Assembly: GCA_000328365.1 (NCBI GenBank)
Contig: KB310235.1
Location: 348,675-412,674 of the forward strand
DNA from: Capitella teleta
Lineage: Eukaryota > Annelida > Polychaeta > Capitellidae
Reading direction: 5' to 3'
DNA length: 64,000 bases
Each line of letters begins with the position of its first letter. The first letter of the stretch is position 1. This document shows, piece by piece, positions 1-11,698 of this stretch. Under the pieces are notes generated by a model that saw nothing but the letters and a program-made list of their open reading frames with translations, did not search any database and was not told where the DNA came from. Position numbers and translations under genes: made by a program.

Positions 1-674
1 TATAACGCATTTTCGGAAAACGCAAGATGGTCATAACGTATGTTCAAAATCGATAGTAGAANTAGCCTTTATCAAAAGAGGAGGGTTGACCTATTTTTAC
101 GTCACTGTTTTTACTTTATTTTTCCTCAATCAATGACGATTAAGTTCATCAATAGTGTTCGTAAATAATCATAACCGAAACATATATGTGATGCGTTGAA
201 ATATTAGTCTAATTTCTCCAAATGTATGAACATCAAATTTGGATAACGACATTGATGATATATCGAACCATTTACGGCAACGCTTGAAAATGGCTTCCGA
301 CGAAGTGAGAAATGTTCTCAAATATTTTGGTTCACTTATCATCTCAGTGTTGACAATTACATTGACTCATGATCCCTTGTCCTCTTTGTTTAGTGGGCGT
401 CATATTATTAGTTTATTGGTTCTGCTATGCAATTCTAAAAACTATTCTTCTTACCTAACCAGGCCGTCCGGCCGCTTGGCCCAGCCTAGCACAGATTCTC
501 GGGCGAGGTCTGTATACCTCGCCCGACGGTAAACCGCTTCTTTTTGCGTATACTGGCAGCAAGGCTCCACACTCAGCCGATTGCATGATAAATATAGACA
601 TATTATCCGACAAATCCTTGTGTTTAAGCCCTCCAGACGTTAGATGGTATATTTATGCTCCAAGAAAAAACAAT
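1..674. other. Left flank without recognised gene
   Basis: AT-rich sequence with only short open frames and no splice-flanked coding segment that I can recognise. One undetermined base (n) lies at position 62. A short GC-rich hairpin sits at 499-526. Confidence 0.5.
499..526. repeat. 11-bp perfect hairpin
   Basis: The arms TCGGGCGAGGT (499-509) and ACCTCGCCCGA (516-526) are perfect reverse complements around a 6-nt loop. It is a GC-rich island in AT-rich DNA. Its function is unknown; it could be the end of an old mobile element. Confidence 0.6.
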
Positions 675-1350
675 ATGAGCCAGTACCATCATGTCGAACT
701 TACATTAATTAAAACCCGCAACAAAATATCACTTCGTGAAGAAGTAAACAAACGCCATTTTGCGAGTGACGTCACTCAGCGCATGCGCACTGCATTGTAA
801 ACAAGCGCACATGCTTCACTTTCCCGCTCAAACTTCTCTCACGACTTTCAAATGAAAATGAATAAAATTGTTCATATACTGATTGGTGATGCACAAAATA
901 TTGCGTATTAATAATTAATACGTATTCCTTTGTGAAGACTCGATATAAATTACGTGCGCAACTGCAAGGGAAGATAGGCCGCATGTTGAACTGCTTCGCG
1001 CGGGAAAATTGTATGCGCATGCGTGTATGTTTACTTCGCACTACGCAGGCGCAGTGCTCTGGTTTATTTACAACACGTGGAGAGCAGGTCATGTGACACA
1101 ACAATCGGAAAGCGGTGAGAAACCTGTAATGTCACTTTTTTTCGTTGCGGATCCATTTTAAGTAGGTTTATGGTACTGGTTTCGAACAAAATTTAGTACC
1201 AGCGTCTACCTGGTATGGCTCTGCAGACGCTGGTGCCTTCATAATTATAATTACAAGCCTGGAATTCTAGAAATCGTGGTTCGCGAACTGGAGTTTAATG
1301 CGTTTACCGTACAGCGAGACCCATTGGAGCTCGCTGTAGAATGTCAGCTA
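675..1350 (+). repeat. Repeat unit copy 1 (676 bp), promoter-like
   Basis: First of two head-to-tail copies of a unit that starts ATGAGCCAGTA and ends ATGTCAGCTA. It contains a perfect palindrome GAGTGACGTCACTC (764-777, CRE/ATF core) followed directly by GCGCATGCGC (779-788, the NRF1 consensus). AAACGCCATTTTG, a YY1-like site read on the other strand, lies just before. A second NRF1-like TGCGCATGCG lies at 1014-1023. A 110-residue minus-strand frame recurs in copy 2 but looks like a by-product of the duplication. The unit could be a duplicated promoter or part of an unknown mobile element. Confidence 0.75.
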
Positions 1351-3076
1351 ATGAGCCAGTATCATCATGTCAAACTTACATTAATTAAAACCCGCAACAA
1401 AATATCACTTCGTGAAGAAGTAAACAAACGCCATTTTGCGAGTGACGTCACTCAGCGCATGCGCACTGCATTGTAAACAAGAACACATGCTTCACTTTCC
1501 CGCTCAAACTTCTCTCATGACTTTCGAATGAAAATGAATAAAATTGTTCATATACTGATTGGTGATGCACAAAATATTGCGTATTAATAATTAATACGTA
1601 TTCCTTTGTGAAGACTCGGTATAAATTACGTGCGCAACTGCAAGGGAAGATAGGCCGCATGTTGAACTGCTTAGCGCGGGAAAATTGTATGCGCATGCGT
1701 GTATGTTTACTTCGCACTACGCAGGCGCAGTGCTCTGGTTTATTTATAACACGTGGAGAGCAGGTCATGTGACTAGGGCTGGGCGGATATCCGTGTCCGA
1801 TATCCGTGACAGCACGGATATTGGGGTTTTTCAATACTATCCGTGATCCGTGTTTCAACACGGATAGTTAAACACGGATAGTGTAAATTTTAAGTGTTTG
1901 TTTCGAGCGCACAGTGAGCGAAGCGCACAGCCATTCCGCACACAAGTGCTGCTCACTGAAGCTGAGCGATGTCAATTACAAGATAACACGATGTCAACAA
2001 TGCGCTATTTCTGATTTGTTTTAAATAAACACAATTCTATGCCCTTGAATCTCTTCAGTCATCATGCAAAAGTGACGTAACACGCGTTGTTGACTATCTC
2101 CTTTAGTGCCTATTTTTCAACACCGTTACACATGACAGCTTTGTCAATTGCAGTTTTCGTGTGAACCACAAACAGCACTGAATTTCATCACTTTCTCGAC
2201 CTTGAACCATGTTTGAAATTGAACAGTTAATACAGACTAGTACATATGCCTAGGCCCGCTACTTGGCGATCTTGCGACTTGAATTATTTCAAACTTTGTA
2301 TAGAACAATAATTGCCATGAAGTTATGAACTGACTTGCGCCTCATGAAGTTACTAAGTTTGTACATTTCAAATCATGTTTATTGAAAGTGTGCACTGTAG
2401 CACAAAGTGCACGTTACTGTCATTCCGTCTTGGGCTTATAATCTGCAACTCGTGAAGTTGGGAAAAATACTTGAAATAGCCTGCGCTGATAAGGAATTCA
2501 CCTCTGTGAAATCGACAGGCAGGCGAGCTGTCTGCATGTGCGATGCCTCTTGAAACTCATTCTGAATGTTTTGATAAAAGAAATGTACAAGAAGCAAGAA
2601 GGGTGACATCAGTAGGTCAAGGTCGCTTGTCTTTAACTGCTGCAGACAGAGCGTGGTTTTCCGGCTCACAGCGTGTGCCAGGCGCTGGGCCATTACGCTG
2701 CAGGTGCATGCTCCCGTGTTTGGGCATAAATATCCGTGTCCGTATCCGTCGGATATTAGTATCACGGATATCCGTTATCCGTGTATCCGTGTTAAAGCAA
2801 TATCCACCCAGCCCTACATGTGACACAACAATCGAAAAGCGGAGAGAAACCTGTAATGTCACTTTTTTTCGTTGCGGATCCAGTTTAAGTAGGTTTATGG
2901 TACTGGTTTCGAACAAAATTTAGTACCAGCGTCTACCTGGTATGGCTCTGCAGACCCTGGTGTCTTCATAAATATAATTACAAGCGTGGAATTATATAAA
3001 TCGTGGTTCGCGAACTGGAGTTTAATGCGTTTACTGTACAGCGAGACCCATTGGGCTCGCTGTAGTATGTCAGCTA
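1351..3076 (+). repeat. Repeat unit copy 2, split by a hAT-type insertion
   Basis: Second direct copy of the 676-bp unit, highly similar to copy 1, with the same CRE palindrome (1440-1453) and NRF1 site (1455-1464). It is interrupted by a 1043-bp element at 1774-2816 and resumes after the target duplication with ACAACAATCG. Removing the insert gives a unit of about the same length as copy 1, so the duplication came before the insertion or copy 1 escaped it. Confidence 0.75.
1774..2816. mobile_element. Non-autonomous hAT-type DNA transposon with 8-bp TSD
   Basis: The ends are TAGGGCTGGGCGGATAT and ATATCCACCCAGCCCTA, forming terminal inverted repeats of about 17 bp with one mismatch. They are flanked by the 8-bp duplication CATGTGAC (1766-1773 and 2817-2824). 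Repeated subterminal motifs of the type ATATCCGTG occur at both ends. TIR form and 8-bp TSD are typical of hAT elements. No transposase frame is present, so this is a MITE-like element. Copy 1 of the host repeat shows the empty site AGGTCATGTGACACAAC near 1087. Confidence 0.9.
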
Positions 3077-3117
3077 GGCCCAGCCTACTAGTAGTAGTAC
3101 TAGTACTAGCCTAGCAG
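3077..3117. repeat. CTAGTA-rich spacer at inverted junction
   Basis: A short spacer between direct copy 2 and the inverted copy, made of repeated CTAGTAGTA/CTAGTACTAG motifs that are nearly palindromic. A similar CTACTACTAGTACTAC run occurs near 25220-25260. Confidence 0.6.
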
Positions 3118-3665
3118 TAGCTGACATACTACGGTAAACGCATTCAAGCCCAATTTCTAGAATTCTACACTTGTAATGAGTTTTATGAAGGTACCATGCC
3201 CTGCAGAGCCATGTAAGGTAGAGCCTGGTACTAAATTACGTTCGAAACCAGTCCCATAAACTAACGTAAAATAGATCCGCACCGAAAAAAAGTGTCATAA
3301 CAGGTTTCTCCCCGCTTTCCGATTGTTGTCACATGACCTACTTTCCAGGTGTTATTAATAAACCCAAGCACTGCGCCTGGGTAGTGTGAAGTAAACATAG
3401 TACATACACACATCATCACATGCGCATACAATTTTCCGGTGCTAAGCAGCTGAACATGTGGCCTATCTTTCCTTGCAGTTGCGCTTGTGATTTGGACCGA
3501 GTCTTTACAAAGTCGATTGTGAAGTAAATGACAGCGAAAATGAACGAGAACATGCAGCATGTTAAGCTTTCTTCAGAATCATAACGTTTATACTGTTTAC
3601 GACAGCTATGGTCATAACATCAGGTGCCCAGGAAACGTGCTCCTGTTTACATCTTCTGCGCATGC
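3118..3665 (-). repeat. Inverted, decayed copy 3 of the repeat unit
   Basis: Reverse-complement copy of the unit, clear from TAGCTGACATACTAC (3118) to about 3515, then patchy to the GCGCATGC near 3657. It is more diverged than copies 1 and 2. With copy 2 it forms a large inverted repeat around the CTAGTA spacer. Confidence 0.7.
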
Positions 3666-3855
3666 CCACAACACTGAAAACTTAGTCAAAGTCTTGGAAG
3701 TCACTATAGTGGCAGGCTGACGCTAGTTCTTCAAGCCGTACCGTAGCATAAGCAATATCCAATGTTGCATGAATTTAGTAGGCACATTTTGAGGCTGCAC
3801 ACATAACATTGAAAGTGACCACTTGGAAGTTGGAGTAATCTCGTCTTGAAATGAT

Positions 3856-4731
3856 CAGGGTTCGGTTTCCGGCAGCCAGAAACCTGTTTCCGGCACGGCA
3901 CATGCCACAAACTGGTAAATACCGCCGTAAACTGGTAAATACCGCCGTAAACTGCCTAAAACATTTTCAGTCCAGTCTATCACTGGATCTGACCCTCCAA
4001 TCACAAATTACACAATAAAGCCTTATCCTGATGTGTATAACTCTACAGAAGATAATGTTCATCTCATTCCTTCATGAGTTTGATATATTTCTTTTAATAA
4101 TTCTGTGGGCGCCCACCCTTATTGGCCATTGTTGAGAAATTATCAATATACCGTACTATATTATTATAGTTGACAGTGGACAGGCACAGAACTTGACAGA
4201 AGAGTTGAAACTGAAAGTACCAGAAGACCTAAAATTCTGTATGGACTTGCAAGTACAAATTTCAACCCGATACAGTTCAAATTTCCTAATTGCTTACAAT
4301 TGTCCAAAATAGTAGCTTTCATCTTTTCTCCAAAAAAGGAAATGTAGAATTGGCATATAAATAAGTAATTTGTTGTTTCATAACAATAGGATAAGAAGTC
4401 TCTTAAGAGCAAGGCCTGTAACTAATCTCTATTCAGGTTTCAAAAAGCAAGGTTTCCCTATATAGTCAACAGGAAAAAGATTCCAATGAACAAGCCATGT
4501 TTCTCTTTTGTTTCCTGGAATTGGAGCAGTCGATTGCTGTACATCTGTGTAGTGCAGGGTGGTTAACTATAGTTCAACCTTTTCTTGTACTGTTTTACTT
4601 ATTTATACATGGATTTAACTATTATGAGGTTTCCGGCAATCTGGCATGCCGTAAACCTGTTTCTGGCAGGGCGGTATTTACCGGTATATACCGGTGGTAT
4701 TTACCACAATGCCGGAAACTTGCGAACCCTG
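3856..4731. mobile_element. Second non-autonomous hAT-type element with 8-bp TSD
   Basis: The left end is CAGGGTTCGGTTTCCGGC and the right end, read inverted, is CAGGGTTCGCAAGTTTCCGGC. The exact 8-bp duplication GAAATGAT lies at 3848-3855 and 4732-4739. Subterminal repeats built from GTAAATACCGCC and ACCGGTA occur near both ends. No transposase is recognisable inside. The TSD length and the CAGGG start point to hAT. Confidence 0.85.
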
Positions 4732-4739
4732 GAAATGAT

Positions 4740-5575
4740 TATATGATCCTCCAACCTTTTCGATAGAAATGCACTCAGAAAATGGACTTATCCAACACAA
4801 CACTCACTTAATCCTTATGAAATAATGTCCAAGGGTATTTATATACCTTCCCATATTTCTGATAATTGTATATTTTTGTCGATTACCAAGTCCTGCATGA
4901 TTCATGCATTGTCATTCTCGCTCTGAACCCAATACAGGGGAGAGACAATTTAATATTATTTGTGTTATGGTATTGAATTAAGGGTAACAACTACATGTAC
5001 CACCTACATACTGTAAAACAGTAAAATTTCCCGGCCCTAAATATTTGCAATGCAGGACGTTTTAAGAGCAAATTGCTGTGATCAGTTTAAGAGACTCCAC
5101 ATTTTGTTGTTTTTTCCTCAGCATTTTTGTAAAGAACACTTGCAAGCCATTTGAAAATTGAGAAAAAAATGGCAGCGGTGAAAGGCCACGTACAGCGACG
5201 ATATGAAAGCAGTCCGCTGATTTGTCGAGGCTTTTTTGAACGACGTTCGTGATTGGTCGCTTTGGGTATGAAGCATTGCTTTCCCATGCAATGATATTAC
5301 AAGCCAAGTGGCCATAATGGCCTGCAGAAGGGCCTGTTTCAATAACAATTATTATTGTTATATCATATGAAAGGAAGCCAACCTGACAACATAAATTGAT
5401 AGCCATTCATATGATTATTATGTCTCGAACCCAACCCTGAAATTTGTGAAGAGCTTCAGCTTGCCAAACAATGATTGAATGAGGATTATTCTGAAGCTTT
5501 AGCAGCCAAGCTATCAATCACTCTTTGGTGGTAATTTTCCTATTATTATTATTTTTTTTTTTTTGCATTTTTCAG
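4740..5575 (+). promoter_or_regulatory. Upstream region and possible first exon of the charged-protein gene
   Basis: No exon is certain here. An ATGGCAGCG in good context lies at 5168, with donor-like GTGAAA or GTACAG sites in phase 0 just after it. Either would splice in frame to the exon at 5576. An inverted CCAAT box (GATTGGTCG) lies near 5253. The start of the gene therefore probably lies around 5.1-5.2 kb, but transcript data would be needed to fix it. Confidence 0.3.
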
Positions 5576-8241
5576 GAGGATTTAGCTGCTTTGAAAAATG
5601 CTGTTTTGGCGACCATGAAAAAGGTGAGAAAACTCGAGGGTGATTTAAATAGATTTAAATACATTTTCCCTCACAGAAGCCAAACGGCAGTGAGGCACCT
5701 GTTTGCAACCCCAATCCGCGTCCTGCTGTTGCTGCTAAGCCGTCTCCACATGTAAGGACTCGTATCCACTTGCAACACAACCCTTTGAAGGCTGCTCATT
5801 TCCTCAGGTTTCACAACCCCATCGATCTTACGCAACAAGCAATCCAAATCATTACAATCCATACTCATACAATCGACACTCGGCTCAGAGCAACCATCGA
5901 TGGCCAAAGATTCCTGCCAGCAACTCCCGGACCAACCTAATTACACTCACCACACCTCTCGTTACACAGAAGCCAGCTTCACCCGCCAATAATCATCCAG
6001 TGATTGACAAGAAAGATGAGAAACTCATGCTCCGTCCTCAGGATAAGTGGCTCACCAACGACTCCCAAGAACCTACGAAAGATGAGAAAGATAAAGGTGA
6101 TTATCTTTCTTACTTCATTGATTTGGTTTAATTCTGGAATTTTGTCGGTTGATGACATATTTTAACTTTCCTTTCGCAGGAAGCAAATTCAGTCGCTTTG
6201 CTGATCGGGATTCTGAATCTGAAGACGAGGAGGAAAGTATCCTGCACGCTAAAGACGAAGATGTGGACGAGGAGGAGGAAGAGGAGGAGGAGGAGGATAA
6301 TGGGATAGAGATCTCTGTGCGCTCCGAGTCAGACTCTGAAACTGAAGAGCCTAAAACAGAGGAAGTTCATCAGTCACCCAGCGTGAGCTCTCGTGCGTCA
6401 TCAGCATCCTCATTGTCATCATCTTCTGGGAACGAAGATTTATCCAGTGAAGAGGATGAGAAATCTGAGAGAGAAAAGTTGATAGAAGAAGAAGAAGCAA
6501 AGTTGGAGAAAGAGCGAGAAGAATTGGAGAGATTGGACAAAGAGAAAGAGAAGTTGCTGCGGGAGAAGGAAGAAAATGATCGCTTGAAGATGGAGGAAAG
6601 GAGGCTGGAAAGGGAGAGGCTGGAAAGAGCCAGGGAGGAGGAGAGGAGGATGAGGAAGGAGGAGAGGGAGAGAGATGCAGAGAGGGTCCACCACAGGGAG
6701 GAGGTGCGGAGGGAAGGGAGGAGGAGGGGGAAGAATGCGGACGAGAGTAAGGGCCCGGACGAACGCAGAAGTCGAGTCGGGCAGAGACCACGGGAGAGAA
6801 CTCGCTCTGAGAAAAGCCACTCGGGCGCAAAGAAACAAGATGAGAGAAAGCGGCGAATGTCAAAGGAAGAGAAGAAAGAGCTGAAGAAGAAAGCAGAGGA
6901 GGAATCCAGTGACAACTCTTCTCAGAGCTCCGAGAGTTCTTCTGAAAGTGGTGACAATGAATTGTTTGAGGACAGTGATAGTGACTCTGATAACTCTGCC
7001 TGGCGATCACGGAGGGGAACGGAGCGTAAACAGCAAGACATTGAGGTGGAGAAGAGGAGGAGAGAGCTGGAGGAGAGGGAGAAGAGGAGGGATGAGAGGA
7101 ATAGAGAGAGGAGGGAGGAAGTTGGGGATAGGCGGAGGGGTCGGGGGTTGGAGGGTGAGAGGCGGGCAGATTGTGGAGATAGAAGAAGGGAACGGGTTGG
7201 AGAAGATGAGAGGAGGAGGGAGGAGAGGAGAAGGCAACGGGAAAGAGAGATTGAGGAGGAGAGGAGGGAAGCGCGGAGAAAGGAGAGAGAATTAGAAGAG
7301 GAGAAACGAAGATTGCAGAGAGCTCTGGAAGAAGAGGAAAGGAAGGAACGGAGGAAGGAGAGAATGCAGGAAGAAGAAAGGGAGAGGAGGGAGCGAGAGG
7401 AGAGGAGAGAAAGAGAAGAGAGACGGGAAAGGGAGGAGAGGAGGAAGAAAGAGATTGAGTTAGAAGAAGAGCGGGAGAGAGAGAAGAAGAGGGAAGAGCA
7501 GAGATTGGAAGAGGAAGCGAGGAGAGCACAGGAAATACGCGAGGAGAGGAGGAAGAGGATTCTGGAGAGGGAGCAGCGTGAACGGGAGATCAGGGAGAAT
7601 ATGGAGAAAAGGAAACGTCACGCAAAGAAGAAGCAGGAAGAGCCATCTGTCCAACGCGGTATTCATCACCGCAAGAGACGCAAGTCAGAAGAGGAGGAGG
7701 AGGTGTTGGGAAAAGGGAGTGTCTTTGAGGAGGAGGAGGAGGAGGAGGAAGATTCCCCTGATGCTGAGGAGGGCAGCATGAGCCCTCAAGTCAACTTCAC
7801 TTTTTCCTCAGGTTTGAATTATCTTTATTTGTTTTCTTGTTTTCTGAATTTATTCCTTTTAAATAGTTTCCGAGAGACCAGCTGAAGAAATTCTGCAGGC
7901 GTGTCGCGTCTCAGTCCACGAACGCTTAGGGTTACCAGTGAAAAAACAGAAGAAAGAAAAGAAGAAGAAAAAGGAGAAGAAAAGCAAGAAAGAGAAGAAA
8001 TCTCGCAAAGAGAAGAAGCACTTGAAATCAACTTCTCCCTCTCATGTTGTGAGAGAGGAAATCGCTCCGGGAGATCTGCGTGCACTCCTAAATCGAAAGT
8101 ACGGCGTGATGTGTGCACTTTTGCTTTCATTATACTTGCTTATTTACCAGGGTTGAAGTCGGGAAGCGGCCGTCACCAGATATTGACGAGCCCTCACCTC
8201 CCAAGCGCATTCGGCTGAATCGCAAAGGAATGAGAACTTGA
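5576..8241 (+). CDS. Charged coiled-coil nuclear-type protein, N-terminus incomplete
   Basis: Six phased exons: 5576-5623, 5677-5751, 5808-6096, 6180-7811, 7867-8098 and 8151-8241 (TGA), giving 788 codons without the first exon. The order is a short helix, a basic/aromatic segment (YNPYSYNRH..HRWPK) faintly like the N-terminal part of ZC3H3, an acidic Ser/Glu block, then about 450 residues of alternating Glu/Arg/Lys. That run should form a long single helix or coiled coil. The C-terminus holds SVHERLGLP, similar to the VHSRLGVP motif of NCBP3, then Lys-rich stretches and PSPPKRIRLNRK, a likely nuclear localisation signal. No catalytic domain is seen. The composition suggests a nuclear RNA-processing scaffold, but I do not recognise the family. 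A donor directly after the stop (8245) suggests a 3' UTR intron. Confidence 0.75.
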
Positions 8242-8605
8242 TGGTGAGTGTTTTTCTCTAAATTTTTTTTTGGTTTTATTTATATATTCTTGTTATTTAG
8301 GTTATTTAGAAGAAGACTTGTTTTGTTGAAGAGGCTTTATACTTGAAGAAGTGCAGCAGAGTGAACACAGTGTTGTCTATCTATATTTCAGGTTGGAGAA
8401 TAATGAAAAAGAAAAACCCTGAGGGAGCATACATTTTCTGAACTAGAAAAAAACTTTATTCCCAGGGATCATTCATTTGGCAGCATTTTCTGTGTATATT
8501 TTTTACCCAACATGGACAATCTTTTGATCATTATTTGTCCGCAATTGGCAGCTCTTTTTGCATGCTTAGGTCGGGGGAAAAAAAAGTCATGTTTATTGTG
8601 TATGG

Positions 8606-8838
8606 AATAAATGTCTTTATTTCTCCTTGCGATTCACTTCTCATGGCTAGTGCTTGTTCTTTTCATCATGCATTTCTTACTTCTCTTGTTTGTATCTGAT
8701 GTGTTCATTTTTAACCTGTGATATTGTTCTCTTTTTTTCCCTCTTTACAGGAATTTTACAAATCAACGAGCTTTTTTTGCTCTTAATGTTTTCTTGTGCA
8801 TTTGAAGAAGATCAAAAGAAGAAAAAAAAATGAATAAA
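8606..8838 (+). terminator. Poly(A) signals of the charged-protein gene
   Basis: AATAAA occurs at 8606-8611 and 8833-8838. Possible 3' UTR acceptors lie near 8391 and 8750. These fit a transcript ending between 8.6 and 8.9 kb. Confidence 0.5.
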
Positions 8839-8989
8839 AGATTATTTCTACAAATCTATGATCTTTTTATGTTATTTTGTGTGAAAAAGGATAAGACCTA
8901 GCTTACTTTTTCGTACGTGTATATTTAATTATTTGTCACTTGCAAAAACATACATGTAGTATTGCATGCGAAATCGACTTCTATTTTTA

Positions 8990-9110
8990 ATACCGGAGAG
9001 TTGGCGCTGGCCACTGGAGGTTCGAAGCCAGCCACCAAGCTTGTGTCCTTGGGTAAGGCACTTAACTCCTGCTTACCTCATCAGACCATATATGCCTTGG
9101 TTGTTTCAGG
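8990..9110 (+). repeat. SINE-like fragment
   Basis: GGTTCGAAGCC resembles a polymerase III B box. It is followed by TGTGTCCTTGGGTAAGGCAC, a motif found in the body of many tRNA-derived SINEs of aquatic animals. No clear A box or target duplication is seen, so it is a fragment. Confidence is moderate. Confidence 0.45.
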
Positions 9111-11690
9111 ATTCCTAGGCCAAAAGAAAAAAAAACAAGCAAAAAAAACTTTCAATTGTACGTACCGACACACATGCAGGTGTAAGAAAAAGTATGTGTA
9201 TGAATAGGGATGTATGTCCCATGATTCTCATCCAATGTGTATATAACACGCATTTATATGTTCAGTTGGGCCTATTATCCATATGGCTGTGGTCCGGATC
9301 AGTACATTATGATTTTATGCTGCCCACAAAAGGTAATTCTGATTTATAATAAGTGGAATGAAGTGGACGACAACGAAACTCAGAAAAATTAACAAGAAAC
9401 CGACGCGGTTATCCCACAATGTGGCTGAGACATAGACTTTTTTTTATAGAAGATTAAAAATTATAATAATGTAATATAATGCTGACATGCTAACATGCTC
9501 CTTGGCACGTGGTGAGCAACAACGGAAGTACAAGCGTAAGAGAGAAAATTTTGTCAGACTTGAGAAGTTTCTCGGGCTTTGGAGAAGATCGGATATTTTG
9601 CTGGAAGTACTCACACAGCACTGATCGAGAGGCCACGAAATGTTGACGCTGATGCAACTAGAGGTTGTTCTCTGGGTTTATATATCACAGAATCTAAAGG
9701 TCACCCACTGACGATTCTGATTGAGAATTGTAAATTATGCAAATTCATCTCATCTCGTGTTCGGATGTTATCAATGCAATGAAGTAGTTTAACACAACGC
9801 TAGAATTACTTCGTGGTTTATTGTGAGTAATAATATATTACAGTAGATGGATGTTTCAATTAATACACAAGCTTGTGCGTGTGGATACATATTCTACAAT
9901 TAAATACATTTCAAAGTTCTACTCATTTAATTTTGATTGAACTGTATCAATGTAGCATAACACTATTAGCTTGCTTTCTCCCCATACACGTCGTAATACT
10001 CTATCAACGTATCAACAACTAATCTGTGTTTCTGTTACCAATAACAACAGACGTCCCTGCATCAGTATTGACATAATTTCATCTATGATATTCTACATGT
10101 AGTATAATGAATCAAAACGTCGGTTGCTATATATACATGTATATTACCTAAGTGATATTTCTGAAGGTGAATTTGTAAGAGATATTGTTCGCTGCCTGGC
10201 ATTCTCATCGACTACCTGAGCTTGTGTAAGGTTTTCCTGACCTTTCCCCACTGACTTATAGCGGGAAGCAACATATTAGCAGAGTCACTGTGCTCTAGAC
10301 AAACCCAAGGTGCAAGGAGTTCTATGAACTATAGGGGTGTTTAGTTCAAGGAAATTGGTTCAAATTTCATACTATCATGCACATTTTCCTGGGTACATGA
10401 GAAGGAAGTGAAAAATTCTTATTTAAATCCCCGGATATTATTAAATTAGTAGAAATCCGAGAAAAAAAAAACCCCCGCCAGGTAGAGGTTCTCACTTCCC
10501 TGACACCACATAGCAATCCAATTAACAACCAAAGGACATACTAAAGTAATTACAGGAAACATTAAGTTATGTCATTGGCCCACACCAAGTAGCAACTTGT
10601 AATCTCCTCCCTCCGTCGCTACCGATCCGTAGGTAGATATAGAAGTTATATTTAGCATCAAGGTTCGTGGGCTCCGGGAAAAAAGTCGAACCCCAGCAGA
10701 AGCGGAGCATTCAGGTGAGAAGTTGTTCACTCGTTGCTTTCTTCTTCTTCTTGAGCTGCACATATCCAGGTACGTTCGCTTGATTAGCTCTGGACATAAG
10801 AATCAATTATTGATTTTCGTGGGCTATTAGCTAAGCCATCACTTGACGGGACCAATGTGGTTTTGAAGCATTTTATTTGATTAAGTCGAAATCGGCGCCA
10901 AAGTTTTATCACCTTCGTCGGCCTTGATAAGCATTGTCAAGGTCACATTCGAAATGCCGGTCATGTCAATCGGGGGTTTGCTTCATTGAAGTTAATTCAT
11001 ATTACATGTGCTTAGAATTATTGCAAATTTGTGTAAATAAAAGTTGTTTTGGTGCATATAAAAATTAGAAAGCACGCTATACTTTGCAGGATATGAATAG
11101 TTTAGCATCAGTATCAGGGAAATGCAATTTCGCGTAAAATTATGTGTGCGTCGAGGTAACCTTTATCGGGGAACATTTTATAGGTATCACCCAAGGACAA
11201 AAACTTGGAAAGCAGTGTGAATCATGTATCCGATTGTACTGATGCGAACAGAATTGTGTAAGATTTCTTGATCTGAATGATTGTCCAAGTAGGATGTTCG
11301 CATTATATCAATTAAATGGCTTATCAGCTTGCATAGCTCTATACACAGTGACCCGATGCAGCTGCTTGCAACCAACTCTCTTGAGCAGGATGTTTTCCAT
11401 CGCGAATAGATTCTCAAGGCTGTTTAGTCTGTAATCTGCAGCGTGAATCCAGGTTGAAATTCAACACACGTTTACAGCCTACGCCGCTTCTATGCAATCT
11501 GGCTTCCATTATAATTATGATTGACACTCAGTAGTCAGGATGACGTGAGCATTGTTCTAGTTAATTGATGAATTGATGCAGTAACCAATCCAGTACACCA
11601 CCAACAGTGTGTTATTAGGCATAATTATTATTATGAGTGCACGGATTTTAACTTGTTATGTAGTGCATAATCACAGCGTCTTTTTTCCCC
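9111..11690. other. Intergenic region, no gene recognised
   Basis: Only short open frames without splice context or recognisable motifs. It must contain the promoter and a non-coding first exon of the opine dehydrogenase gene, but I cannot locate either. Confidence 0.4.
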
Positions 11691-11698
11691 TTCCAGAC

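Noticed and set aside
772-1861. Two similar minus-strand frames (110 and 137 codons) as a duplicated gene
   Set aside because: The similarity follows from the duplicated DNA unit. The frames cross the CRE/NRF1 motifs and one runs into the hAT insertion.
6351-7529. 392-codon minus-strand frame rich in Ser, Pro and Leu
   Set aside because: It is the complement of the GAR/AGR codon run of the plus-strand charged-protein exon, with no splice or domain support of its own.
11609-11698. In-frame upstream start for the opine dehydrogenase (30 extra residues)
   Set aside because: A good acceptor CCCCTTCCAG lies between this ATG and the conserved start at 11699, and no family member has such an extension.
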